The notes under the pieces are model-generated. The model was given only the letters and a program-made list of their open reading frames with translations, did no database searches and was not told where the DNA came from. A stretch of 64,000 bases of DNA from Pelomonas margarita (GTDB lineage: Bacteria > Pseudomonadota > Gammaproteobacteria > Burkholderiales > Burkholderiaceae_C), in contig NZ_JBIGHW010000005.1 of assembly GCF_043555875.1 (NCBI RefSeq), positions 186,001 to 250,000 on the forward strand, given 5' to 3'. Shown here one piece after another: positions 27,145 through 35,375 of this stretch; within the stretch, counting starts at the first letter, position 1, and every line of letters begins with the position of its first letter. Position numbers and translations under genes: made by a program.

Positions 27145-28143
27145 TCAGGGCCCAGGGCGCCTTCGCACTTTTCGCGGGCCTTGATTCGTGATCTTCACCG
27201 CGGCTCCACGACTTGGACTGTCGTGATCCGACACCTCCTCGGTGTGGTCCTGCTGCGATACCAGTTGTGCAGCCTTGCGGCGCCGCCACGGCTGCAAATC
27301 GGATGCACGGTCGTCAACGACGTTGATGACATGCGCAACTTTCTGCGGGGATGGCCGTGGCTCCCCCATTGCAGCCAACCTGGCCTTCAAACGCACCAGC
27401 TTGCTCGCCTGCTCGTCAAGGGCTTCCACCCGCGCATTCCGGCGTCGCAGGCGCGCGTTGAGGCTGGCCCGCCCTCGGGCTGCAGCACCATTGAGGCCGA
27501 CGTGGACTGTGGGCAGCCTTTGAATCCCTCTGACCTTGAAGCTGCGGTGATCAACACGCGCATTGGAGCCCTTGCGGGCAAGCGCGGTGTTCACCGCGTC
27601 CTGCCAACGTGGCCGCAGCCACGACACGGAATCCGCTGCGCCACTTCGCCGGCAGGCGATGGGATCGAGCCGTTCTGCTTTTTTGCCGAGCCCGCCGTCG
27701 GCATCGACGATGCATGCGGTCAGAAGCAAGTGCGCGTGAAAATTTCGGTCATCACCGTCACGGGATGGCGCGTGCAGGGCGCAATCCACTCCGACACCAA
27801 ACTCGGTGGCGATGTCTTGGGAGAAGCCGAAAGCCAACGCGGCGCGCTCGTCGGCATCCAGCTCGTTGGGGAGCGCGAGCACAACCTCGCGCGCGAGCAC
27901 GGCATCACGCCGGCGGTGGTGCAGCTCCAGGTCGCTCCAGAATTTTTCGCGATCCCGCACAAGCCGGCCACCCGGCAGGTGGATGCGCGCGTCGAGCACG
28001 CCCTTGCGGCGACGGTAGTCAAAGACCTGACCGGTGCGTTGATCAGTGATCAATGCGCCGGCGCGATAAGCCGCCGCCGCAGTTGCAGATCGGCCGCTGG
28101 CGCGCGCAATGGGCGGGCGAGCGCTCAAATGAAAAATTGCCAT
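27145..28143 (-). CDS. MobA/MobL-family relaxase
   Basis: The 332-residue protein is a MOBQ-type relaxase. The N-terminus AIFHLSARPPIARASGRSA leads to Tyr26 in AAAAYRAG, the position of the DNA-linking Tyr25 of RSF1010 MobA. The metal-binding motif is NFHAHLLLT with the preceding DCALHAPSRDGDD (about 118-142). A later segment NARVDHRSFKVRGIQRLP matches RSF1010 MobA closely. It ends soon after the relaxase domain, without the primase fusion of RSF1010. It would nick oriT and pilot the strand into a recipient using a helper conjugation system. The start lies 41 bp from the oriT-like inverted repeat and is divergent from the MobC-like gene. Confidence 0.92.
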   Translation of the reverse strand: MAIFHLSARPPIARASGRSATAAAAYRAGALITDQRTGQVFDYRRRKGVLDARIHLPGGRLVRDREKFWSDLELHHRRRDAVLAREVVLALPNELDADERAALAFGFSQDIATEFGVGVDCALHAPSRDGDDRNFHAHLLLTACIVDADGGLGKKAERLDPIACRRSGAADSVSWLRPRWQDAVNTALARKGSNARVDHRSFKVRGIQRLPTVHVGLNGAAARGRASLNARLRRRNARVEALDEQASKLVRLKARLAAMGEPRPSPQKVAHVINVVDDRASDLQPWRRRKAAQLVSQQDHTEEVSDHDSPSRGAAVKITNQGPRKVRRRPGP

Positions 28144-28184
28144 CGCAGTTCCTTCGGGGTGTCGGGGTGCAGCCCTGACCGCAC

Positions 28185-28215
28185 GTAATCCGTAGGATTA
28201 CTCTAAGTGCGCCCT
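28185..28215 (+). other. oriT, R1162/RSF1010-type
   Basis: A perfect inverted repeat GTAATCC (28185-28191) / GGATTAC (28195-28201) with a 3-nt spacer is followed three bases later by TAAGTGCGCCCT (28204-28215). That 12-mer matches the nick-region consensus of IncQ (RSF1010/R1162) and pSC101-type origins of transfer. It lies between divergent relaxase and MobC-like genes, exactly where oriT is found in such elements. Nicking is expected near the CGCC/CT step, on the strand shown. Confidence 0.85.
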
Positions 28216-28358
28216 TCGGGGGGTAAGTCGTTCGCGACCACCATCCAAGAGCCATTCGCAATATGGGCGAAATGACCGGGGGTAATCAGGATCGCGCAGC
28301 CCCACAGCTGGCTTGCCAATAAATACACTGTACTGAGCAAACGTATCCGAGTGGCGCT

Positions 28359-28673
28359 ATGACACCCAACAACATCCAGTCGATTGACATCAAACTTCAG
28401 CAGCTCAAAAACCGACGCGCCCTGTTGCTCGCGCAGCATGGTGCCACTGAGCGAAAACGCATCACGCGCCAAGCCGTGATCATCGGCAAATGGGTCATGG
28501 CCAAGCGGCCGGAGCTCGTGACCGAGATCGCCGGCATGCTGGAGCGCGACCAGGATCGCGCGGTGTTCAAAATGCCGCCCGCGGCAGCTGGAGGCCAGGT
28601 GGCTTCCGGCATTTCCCATGTGGACATCCAACTGCCTTTTGATGACGACGCCGAGCCCACCGCCATCAGCTGA
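28359..28673 (+). CDS. MobC-like relaxosome accessory protein
   Basis: The 104-residue protein has an N-terminal coiled-coil (IDIKLQQLKNRRALLLAQ). It is followed by a segment, TRQAVIIGKWVMAK and MLERDQDRAVFKMPP, that lines up with RSF1010 MobC (GAMILAK ... YLERDHDRALFGLP). RSF1010 MobC helps strand opening at oriT. The gene is divergent from the relaxase with the oriT-like site between them, which supports the call. It ends convergently, 68 bp from the AAA+ ATPase gene. Confidence 0.8.
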   Translation: MTPNNIQSIDIKLQQLKNRRALLLAQHGATERKRITRQAVIIGKWVMAKRPELVTEIAGMLERDQDRAVFKMPPAAAGGQVASGISHVDIQLPFDDDAEPTAIS

Positions 28674-28741
28674 CCCGCAGAGGTGCCGTGTCCACAGCTT
28701 GGACGCAGCTGCAAGGGCGCCGGACCCCGGCACCTGGCGCA

Positions 28742-30163
28742 TCAGCTGTGCACAAACCCCATCGCTGCGCGTCGGGCCGGCTGGCGTTCATCCATGCGCA
28801 GCGCCGGCCAGTCTTCTTCGACGAGATGGCTGCGTCCTGCCATCACGGCACGCGCGAACGCGATTTCCGCAGCGTACTTGATGGCCCGCGGGCTCATGTC
28901 TCCGATCTGCCCGCTCAACGCTGCGGGCAGATCGGCTGAAAACGGCACTCGCATCTTGCGGATCAGCTCCGCCAGGATCTGCCGGGCGACGTTCATCAGT
29001 TGCCCAGCGGACGGCGGCGAGATCTGGAAAACCAGCATGCGCGAGCGCAGCGCCGCAGGGATCTCATCGGCATTGTTGGCCGTCGCGATGAGCCTGAGGT
29101 GACTGGCATCGAAGATCAAATCGGGCAGCGATTGGTCAACGAAAAACTTCGACGTGTGCTCCTCCAGAAGCGAATACAGCGGCCCGAGCCCGCTGTACCC
29201 GGTCGTGTGGGCCTTGTCGATTTCGTCCAGAACGATCAACCCATTCGCCACCGGATCATGCCCGGCGCGGCCCCAGGCGATGAACTCGAAAACCTGACCC
29301 GGCGAGGAGTTCGACCAAAAAGTGCTCGACCCCGCAATCGAGCTGCCATTTGTCTCGGCCGCCATGGACACGAACAGCGGCGGCGGCGTGCCCAGCAAAG
29401 CCGCCAGTGCATTGGCGAAAGTGGTTTTTCCAATCCCGGGTCCACCGACGAGAAGGATGGGCGCCAGCCGGTGAGGCAACCCCTGCGCGCACAGTGTGAT
29501 GTGCGGGCGGATGGCCGTCTCGATCACCTGCGCGAAGCTGGGGAAGCTCGCCACCAGTGCGTCCAGCCGCTGCAGCCAATCAGCGGGCGGTGGCGCCATC
29601 GGCCGGCTGATGCCGCTGAGCGCAAGGCGCTCCAGTGTCTGCGCGATACGTCGGCCGGCTTCGCCATCGCGGCCTTTGATGCGCTGCTCGAGCTGTTCTG
29701 CGTCCTCTGCGAACTTGAAGACATCGATCGGCTCAAGTGCGCGCGGGCCGGTGACCAGCCCCAGCAGGTCGAGACCGCCATCCACGTCAGGCAGGTCGAA
29801 GTCCGGGACCTCGCTTCTGGCCGGCTGAGTGCGGTCGCGCAGCTCGGCTGCCAAGCGGCGGTTGTGCAGTTCCTGCAGGGACTCGGCCAGACTGCTAAGG
29901 GTTGCGTGCTCGATATCGCCGCGTCGCGGGGAGAAGTCGAACATCACATGCAAGGCACCCTCCACGCTCACGCAGCTGACGGCTGCCCGACGGGGCTGCC
30001 TGCGGCCCAGGATCAGGGCAAACGTGCGCAGGAAGATTTCGCTCAGGTGCCGGCCATCGCGCGACAGCTCGGGATCGAGCCGAACGCTCAGCCAGTCGGG
30101 GCATTGAAACAGCGGCAGCAGCTCGCCCACGCCGACTGCGGTCTCAAACAGGTTTTTGGTCAT
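28742..30163 (-). CDS. AAA+ ATPase of unknown role
   Basis: The 473-residue protein has an AAA+ module in its C-terminal half: Walker A LLVGGPGIGKTTF (237-249), Walker B GLIVLDEIDKA (308-318), a sensor-1-like RLIATANNADEIP, and an arginine-finger region RSRM. This arrangement is close to that of Lon-type AAA+ domains, but there is no Lon protease domain. The N-terminal 200 residues are unassigned. Possible roles are remodelling a replication or mobilisation complex of the element, or defence; neighbours do not decide. A 321-bp stretch without a convincing gene separates its start from the next gene on this strand. Confidence 0.75.
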   Translation of the reverse strand: MTKNLFETAVGVGELLPLFQCPDWLSVRLDPELSRDGRHLSEIFLRTFALILGRRQPRRAAVSCVSVEGALHVMFDFSPRRGDIEHATLSSLAESLQELHNRRLAAELRDRTQPARSEVPDFDLPDVDGGLDLLGLVTGPRALEPIDVFKFAEDAEQLEQRIKGRDGEAGRRIAQTLERLALSGISRPMAPPPADWLQRLDALVASFPSFAQVIETAIRPHITLCAQGLPHRLAPILLVGGPGIGKTTFANALAALLGTPPPLFVSMAAETNGSSIAGSSTFWSNSSPGQVFEFIAWGRAGHDPVANGLIVLDEIDKAHTTGYSGLGPLYSLLEEHTSKFFVDQSLPDLIFDASHLRLIATANNADEIPAALRSRMLVFQISPPSAGQLMNVARQILAELIRKMRVPFSADLPAALSGQIGDMSPRAIKYAAEIAFARAVMAGRSHLVEEDWPALRMDERQPARRAAMGFVHS

Positions 30164-30484
30164 ACATAACGCTCAGTTGGGGCGAACGAAGTCCGCGATG
30201 ACGCCGACATCCAGTGCGGCGCGCCAACTGAGGAATGGGCGACCTATCGTCTGGCTATGCCCGCGAAATCTGGCCGGCCGCGCTCACGCACCACCTGCTG
30301 AGGCGATGAGGTTCGTGCGTCGAAGAACTGGGGCATGTGGTGTGCAAGGCAGAAAACGCGGGATGCCGCTGAATCGGGTGCGAGCCATGATGGCAACCGC
30401 TATCACTGTAGCGGCACACCCATCGTCCGCACAAGAAAAACCTGGCCGGCTGGCCGGCCGGTGAAGGCGGCATGCGACCTCCGG

Positions 30485-30811
30485 TCACCTGGCCAGCTCG
30501 TCACCCTCAGTGCCTTGGAGGAGCTCCTTGTAGGCTCGCTCGAACTCTCGAGACAGCACGGGCAGGCTGCATCCCAGTGCAGCGGCAATCTTGACCGCGC
30601 CGACAAAATTGGGAACCGTCCGGCCGTTCTCGATAGACGACATGTTCGAGCGACCGATGGCGGCCGCCAATCCAACAGATTCTTGCGACAAACCCTTGGA
30701 TGTCCGCAACAGAACGACCGCTTGGCCGAAGGCCTTTGCAATCGTCGGGTCGGTCGATTTGGAGCCAACGGGCCGGCCCCTGGGGATGACTTTTTTGCTT
30801 GCTGTTGCCAT
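30485..30811 (-). CDS. XRE-family transcriptional regulator
   Basis: The 108-residue protein has a Cro/C1-type helix-turn-helix (about 28-83): RTSKGLSQESVGLAAAIGRS and MSSIENGRTVPNF, the usual wording for phage and island repressors. A basic N-terminal arm precedes it. It sits between the AAA+ gene and a divergent secreted-protein gene and probably controls one of them or the element's excision state. A 138-bp AT-richer intergenic region with an XRE-size promoter space lies upstream. No effector domain is present. Confidence 0.85.
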   Translation of the reverse strand: MATASKKVIPRGRPVGSKSTDPTIAKAFGQAVVLLRTSKGLSQESVGLAAAIGRSNMSSIENGRTVPNFVGAVKIAAALGCSLPVLSREFERAYKELLQGTEGDELAR

Positions 30812-30949
30812 CCCACAAGGGTTGCCTTACGTATGCATAAAAACCACACTTAATTAAATACATCAATGATAGAGTCGGTGCAAATGCTGGCCGGCTGGAG
30901 ATTCAGTCACCGGGACCGCCGCGAAAACTTCCCTCACCACCCATCACTG

Positions 30950-31222
30950 ATGACCCCATCCATCTGGACTGACCTGAAAACCTCTGTCGCCCTTCTCTCG
31001 ATGGGCTTGCTGATGAATGGCGCAGCACTGGCGCAGGCCGCTCAGATGCCGCACAAGACGTCCGCACGCGTCGCAACACCTCATCCCGTCGCGGCCGCCG
31101 TGTCGGCAGGCGCGTCCCAGCGCGACCTCGAGGCCCGAGCAGCGGCAGCCGCACAGAAGGACACGGACCCGCACCTCAACGGATCGGTCCGGGACGTTCC
31201 GCAGGTCAGTTCAACGAAATAG
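30950..31222 (+). CDS. Small exported protein, unknown function
   Basis: The 90-residue product starts with MTPSIWTDLK followed by a hydrophobic stretch VALLSMGLLMNGAALAQAAQ, a good Sec signal peptide with cleavage likely after AQA. The mature part is Ala-rich and hydrophilic with no recognised domain. The start at 30950 is chosen because it places the signal peptide at the N-terminus; a longer in-frame form from 30866 adds a charged extension. It is followed closely by a membrane protein gene in the same direction, so the two probably form a cell-envelope pair on the island. Confidence 0.6.
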   Translation: MTPSIWTDLKTSVALLSMGLLMNGAALAQAAQMPHKTSARVATPHPVAAAVSAGASQRDLEARAAAAAQKDTDPHLNGSVRDVPQVSSTK

Positions 31223-31269
31223 TTCGTCACCCCGCTCACCACTTGTTCAACCACTGTGGGAGCACGTCC

Positions 31270-32388
31270 GTGATCGCATCGATTCTTCTCATCGCCTACG
31301 CCACCGCGTCCGTCGCGCTGGCCTTCTGGATCCGCCGCGCGGTCAAACTGCGGCTGGACTGGTCCGACCCGCGCATGCGGTCGCCCATCTTTTCGGGGCA
31401 TGTGCGCAGCACCGGTGGCGCAGGGGCCCTCGGGGCTGCTGACGCGGCCAGCACAGCGGTGCTGAGTTCAGCCTCGCCGAACGCGGTCATGCTGTTCGTG
31501 ATCGTCGTCGCAGGCCTCATCGGCGGCGTCATCGGTGCTGGCGTGCTGCCCGCTCTGGTGGGCGGCATCGGCCAGCCCGGGTGGGCGGGCATGGTGGCGC
31601 TGGTCGTCGCGATGCTCGCGTGGGTGTGGATCGGCGGCACCCTCTCGGTGCCTGCGCTGGCCCTGGCCTTCAGCCTGGCGCCCATCCTGGCCGGCTTGGC
31701 CGTGATCGGGTTCATCGCCATGATGTTCGGGCAAACGTTCGGCTCCGGGCATCCCGGCCTGCTCTCGTCAACCGGAACATGGCAAGCAGGCTTCGGCGCA
31801 CGGATGGACTACAACCTCTGCGCGGCGGGAACCGCGATGATCACACTGGGCAATCCGCTGGAAATCGCGCGGCAGTGCAAACAGAAAGTCGTCGGCCCTC
31901 ATCCTGTTGAAGGGCGATTCGCCGGCGTCTACAGCTGCCGGCCGGGCCAGAGCGTGGCGGCCATCGTGGATGTTCGCCCCTTCGGCCCCTACAGGGACGG
32001 CCTGAAGGACGCCGAGTTCAGCTTCGGCGATCGGCCGGAGGCCGCGTTTCCGAACGGGGCGTTCGCGGGCTTTGTCCGCCCCAGCGGCACCACGGGCGAG
32101 TTCCGATCTGACGAACTCAAATGGACGCAGAAGCCCACAGCCGGCTGGGGCAAACCGGATCAACTGTCTATCACCGCGCTGCCCTCTGGCGGCATCAGCG
32201 TGCGGCTGATGAACACGCCCTGCGCCGTGCTACAGGCCAAGCGCTGCGAGCCCGCCGAGCCGGGCCGCGTGCCCACCTGCGAGCGTGAGTTCGCGCAGCT
32301 GGGCATCAAGCTCTACAAGCCCGGCACGTTCAAGGAACTGAGCCAGATGATCGCCGACCAAGAAGCCCGGCAGAAGGCCGGCCGCTGA
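31270..32388 (+). CDS. Membrane protein of unknown function with C-terminal soluble domain
   Basis: This protein has about 372 residues. It has an N-terminal helix (VIASILLIAYATASVALAF), then three to four more helices between about 70 and 170, and a C-terminal soluble half with four or more Cys residues (CAAGTA, CKQK, YSCRPG, NTPCAVL, KRCEP, TCERE), suggesting a disulfide-bonded periplasmic domain. The GTG at 31270 has GGGAG seven bases upstream and was preferred over a TTG at 31243. It follows the small exported protein by 47 bp. I do not recognise a family. It could be an envelope factor carried for host fitness or exclusion. Confidence 0.65.
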   Translation: MIASILLIAYATASVALAFWIRRAVKLRLDWSDPRMRSPIFSGHVRSTGGAGALGAADAASTAVLSSASPNAVMLFVIVVAGLIGGVIGAGVLPALVGGIGQPGWAGMVALVVAMLAWVWIGGTLSVPALALAFSLAPILAGLAVIGFIAMMFGQTFGSGHPGLLSSTGTWQAGFGARMDYNLCAAGTAMITLGNPLEIARQCKQKVVGPHPVEGRFAGVYSCRPGQSVAAIVDVRPFGPYRDGLKDAEFSFGDRPEAAFPNGAFAGFVRPSGTTGEFRSDELKWTQKPTAGWGKPDQLSITALPSGGISVRLMNTPCAVLQAKRCEPAEPGRVPTCEREFAQLGIKLYKPGTFKELSQMIADQEARQKAGR

Positions 32389-32502
32389 AGCGCTCGGCTC
32401 GCGGTCAGAAGCCAGCCTCTTCCCGGCGCCGCACCGCTACGGTGGCAACGGCATCCGGGCCAAGTCGGTGACACACTGACCAGCGCGGATCGCCGCTGGG
32501 TG

Positions 32503-33453
32503 TCAGACAGTGCCGCGCGGATCACGCGGCGTGGCGGCAGGCTCGGCGCCATCGCGGTCAGGGGTGCGGTCATCGTCTTTGGCTTCAGCCTTGCGCGCTG
32601 CCTGCCGCAGCCGTGCAATCTCGGACTGCTGCACCACGCAACGCGCTTGCAGCGATGACGAAGCCTTGGACAGCGTTTTGATCTCATCTTTCAGCTTGCG
32701 CTCCAATGCCAACGCCGCCGCTTGCTGTTCCTGCAGACCCTGCAACTGAGTCTCCAGCTTGGCCTCACGCAGTTCGGCTTGGTGTGCGCGGTAGGACTGG
32801 GCCTTGGTTCGTTCTTCCGCGACGGCAGCAGTCTGTCTAGCCATGGCAACATCGTCGGCGCTGCCCTTGATCAATTGCCGGGCCTGATGCAGCTCGGCTT
32901 CCAAAGCCTCAAGCCGATCCAGACCGATCGAATCACGCTCCAGCTTCCGATGTAGCGCTTCTACTTGGCCGCGGTCGGCCGCGGCGCGCTCCTCGGCCTC
33001 ATTGATCGCCTTGGATGTCAGGTCCCGCAGCTCCTCCAGTTCTCTCGCCCGCTCCTGCAGTTGCCCCTGGTGCCGAAGCACTTGGGTCTGTGCCGTGTTC
33101 AGCTCCTGCTCCTTTCCGGCCAGCCGGCCTTCCATCGCCTCCAATTCCGCGGCCAGTTGCCCCATCGCTTCTTCTGCATCCGCAGCGCGCATGTTGGCGT
33201 CGTTCGACGCCAGGCTAGCGGTCTCTGCGATTTGGGCGAGGATCAGATCGACGATGCCTGGGTTGAGCTGGACGTTGCTGGCAACGCGGGCCGCACGGGC
33301 CTCCTTCCACTGCCGCAACATCGGCAATACCTTGCTGTTGGAGCCGCCACCCAGTTGATCACGAACCGTGCGAACGCTGGGCTCCAGCCCTTGCTGTTCC
33401 ATCGATTCCGCAACGGCCGCAACGGCGCTGTAGGTCAGGTCGAGTGTTTTCAT
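32503..33453 (-). CDS. KfrA-like DNA-binding coiled-coil protein
   Basis: The 316-residue protein has the KfrA N-terminal domain (AVAAVAESMEQQG, SVRTVRDQLGGGSNSKV, residues 9-45), an HTH fold known from the IncP plasmid protein KfrA. It is followed by a very long alpha-helical coiled coil (about 85-285) rich in Glu, Gln, Ala and Arg, and a short acidic tail. KfrA proteins bind repeats in their own promoters and support plasmid stability and segregation. Two 20-bp direct repeats lie immediately upstream of its start, which fits autoregulation. It is part of the plasmid-like backbone of the island. Confidence 0.87.
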   Translation of the reverse strand: MKTLDLTYSAVAAVAESMEQQGLEPSVRTVRDQLGGGSNSKVLPMLRQWKEARAARVASNVQLNPGIVDLILAQIAETASLASNDANMRAADAEEAMGQLAAELEAMEGRLAGKEQELNTAQTQVLRHQGQLQERARELEELRDLTSKAINEAEERAAADRGQVEALHRKLERDSIGLDRLEALEAELHQARQLIKGSADDVAMARQTAAVAEERTKAQSYRAHQAELREAKLETQLQGLQEQQAAALALERKLKDEIKTLSKASSSLQARCVVQQSEIARLRQAARKAEAKDDDRTPDRDGAEPAATPRDPRGTV

Positions 33454-33488
33454 GTTTTCATTCCTTCATTTCTTCGGTTGGTAACAGG

Positions 33489-33533
33489 TAGCGTTACGGT
33501 GCGTTATCGCGTGTAGCGTTACGCAGCGTTATC
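33489..33533. promoter_or_regulatory. Tandem 20-bp direct repeats, putative KfrA operator
   Basis: TAGCGTTAC followed by two variable bases and GCGTTATC occurs at 33489-33508 and again at 33514-33533, 18 of 20 positions identical and 25 bp apart. They lie 36 bp upstream of the KfrA-like start and run up to the end of the next gene on that strand. Autoregulatory binding to iterated promoter sites is the known behaviour of KfrA. Confidence 0.65.
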
Positions 33534-34281
33534 AGGTGGGTGTTACGGGCAGCGCCGATGGCGACGGCTCGGTGCCCCACCATGTCGGGGTGATGTGCAC
33601 AGGTGGCCCGGGTGGCGCGGCCATGTGCTCAGGACCCAAATGCGCCGGCCAGGCTTGCAGGTGTTGCCCGGGCAAGAGCTCGACCTGGGGTTGCAGGATG
33701 TCGATTCCTGGGAAACAGGCTGCGCCCCCCTTCGCACCGTGCCGGTAGACCTCCAGCGCGCGTCCCCGGTGTCCGATCAGGACCGCATTGACTCCGTTGA
33801 ACCCACCCAACCCAGCCGGGTAGCTGATCGAGGGGCGATGGTCCTCAAACGCCTTGATGAAGTCACGTCGAGCGAATGAGACGCTGCCGGCATCTCGGAC
33901 CAGCCGGATCACTGAGTGCCATCCCCCGATCACCTCGATGGAAAAGTGGATGGCGGCGTGCTCGAAGATGACGAAGAAGTTGCGGTCTGCACACGCCAGG
34001 GCTGCCTCCCTGACCATCAGCCACGCACCCGAGATGCCGCCGAATCGAGAACGGTCCAGCTCCTGGCGAATGGCGGCCATGCTGGGCGCGAAGGGCGAAG
34101 TCAAGGCATGGTTGTCGAACGCCTCACGGAGTTCGAAGGGCTGACAGGCAGCGAACGCCTCGTACCATTTCGCCATCTCCAGGGCACCGACCTCCTTCCC
34201 GGTGCGCTCCGCGACCTCGCACAGGCATTCAGTCACCACACGCACGACCGATGGCGACGGTTTGACGGTCACGCGGTTCAT
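33532..34281 (-). CDS. DUF6475-like replication-region protein
   Basis: The 249-residue protein contains AWLMVREAALACADRNF and FEHAAIHFSIEVIGGW (about residues 75-115), which resemble the DUF6475 domain found in phage and island replication modules. The N-terminal 60 residues (ALEMAKWYEAF, FELREAFDNHA) look like an adaptor region. The C-terminus is Pro-rich and low in structure. The ATG at 34281 overlaps the stop of the upstream gene as ATGA, so the two are translationally coupled. A likely role is assisting loading of replication proteins; that is inferred from the partner gene. Confidence 0.65.
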   Translation of the reverse strand: MNRVTVKPSPSVVRVVTECLCEVAERTGKEVGALEMAKWYEAFAACQPFELREAFDNHALTSPFAPSMAAIRQELDRSRFGGISGAWLMVREAALACADRNFFVIFEHAAIHFSIEVIGGWHSVIRLVRDAGSVSFARRDFIKAFEDHRPSISYPAGLGGFNGVNAVLIGHRGRALEVYRHGAKGGAACFPGIDILQPQVELLPGQHLQAWPAHLGPEHMAAPPGPPVHITPTWWGTEPSPSALPVTPT

Positions 34282-35375
34282 GCTGCGCTCCCTTCGATCG
34301 TCAGCACCGATGGCGCTTCGGCATCGATCACGTCGGCCTGGTACCGTGCTGCCACGGCTGCGGCGATTTCTGCTGTGCGCTGGGCCGCAGGCTTGAGCAT
34401 GCTGATCTGCGGGGCGTTGTCTGAACGGGCCTCGCTGGCCAGGCCCACGACGCGATCGGTGGTCTTGCAGATGACCTCGAGCGTGTCGAGCCTGCGGGTG
34501 CATTTGGCCGTGCGCCCTTGGTAAAAGGGGTCCTGCGCCGCATGGCTGATGGCGCGGCAGATCAGCGCTGCGCTGACACCTTCGTCCAACCGGGCCTGGA
34601 TGACGCTTCGGCGGGCCTTCAACAAGTGCTCATCGGGACGCGCTGTTGCCTGCTTCCAGTGCTCAAAGATCACCAGAACAGGATCGACCTCGCCCACCAA
34701 TTGGCTGTCCTCCTTTGTGCCTGTGTCCTGGTCGACATGAGACGAAGTAGTACCTGCTGAGGAGGGGAGCCAGGAGCTGTCTGACGATGTGCTCCTGTCC
34801 CTCTCCCTCTCATGTGTCTTTTCATCTACCTTATGTTTTGACTCTTCGGTCATCTCATATGGCTGAGCCGCGGCCGGGCCGTGGCCCGCTCCCGACGGCA
34901 AGACCACTGCGGCAGCGGCCTGCCTGCGGGCAACGCCCACCAGCGCGCGCTCGCGTTGCTTTTCAGAGCTGCGGTCGGTCTTCTGTTTGCTGTCCCATGC
35001 CTGCAAGGCCCATCCTCCGAACTCAGGGTGATGCCAGCGGCCATCTCTGGCCAGGTACCAGTCAGCCAGGACTTCGGGGCGAATGACCGTCCAGCCGGCG
35101 ACATCCCGGCCAAAGCCCGCCATGGCCGCCAGTTGCGTGTCGTTGTCCGGCAGCGTCATGGCGGGCTGCTGCCGCCAGGCCTGCGCCATCAGCAGCACCA
35201 GGGCCCGGAATGGCTCCGGGTTGGCGGCCAGCGCGAGCAGGTGCCCGGTGAAGTAGTCCATGCGGACAGGCGCCCAGGGGTACGTGGCCAGATTGACTTG
35301 CGCAGGAACCAGCGGCTCATCTTGCTCCGCGGCCGGCCCGCTGACCGCGCTTGTTTCTGATTTACTCAGTCTCAT
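34278..35375 (-). CDS. DUF1376/DnaD-like replication initiation protein
   Basis: The 365-residue protein has an N-terminal DUF1376 (YdaU-like) domain, YPWAPVRMDYFTGHLLAL and WYLARDGRWHHPEFG (about 32-130), found in phage and integrative-element replication proteins. A long, charged, Ser-rich linker follows. A C-terminal part (VIFEHWKQATARPDEHLL ... DPFYQG, about 235-310) is built like phage O-type or DnaD-type helicase-loader modules. It is coupled to the downstream DUF6475-like gene. Upstream is a 1.1-kb non-coding, partly AT-rich stretch that could be its origin. This suggests the excised island can replicate. Confidence 0.75.
   Translation of the reverse strand: MRLSKSETSAVSGPAAEQDEPLVPAQVNLATYPWAPVRMDYFTGHLLALAANPEPFRALVLLMAQAWRQQPAMTLPDNDTQLAAMAGFGRDVAGWTVIRPEVLADWYLARDGRWHHPEFGGWALQAWDSKQKTDRSSEKQRERALVGVARRQAAAAVVLPSGAGHGPAAAQPYEMTEESKHKVDEKTHERERDRSTSSDSSWLPSSAGTTSSHVDQDTGTKEDSQLVGEVDPVLVIFEHWKQATARPDEHLLKARRSVIQARLDEGVSAALICRAISHAAQDPFYQGRTAKCTRRLDTLEVICKTTDRVVGLASEARSDNAPQISMLKPAAQRTAEIAAAVAARYQADVIDAEAPSVLTIEGSAA

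Noticed and set aside
27181..28188. Long plus-strand open frame of 335 codons opposite the relaxase
   Set aside because: It is the antisense shadow of a clear MobA/MobL gene and shows no family character.
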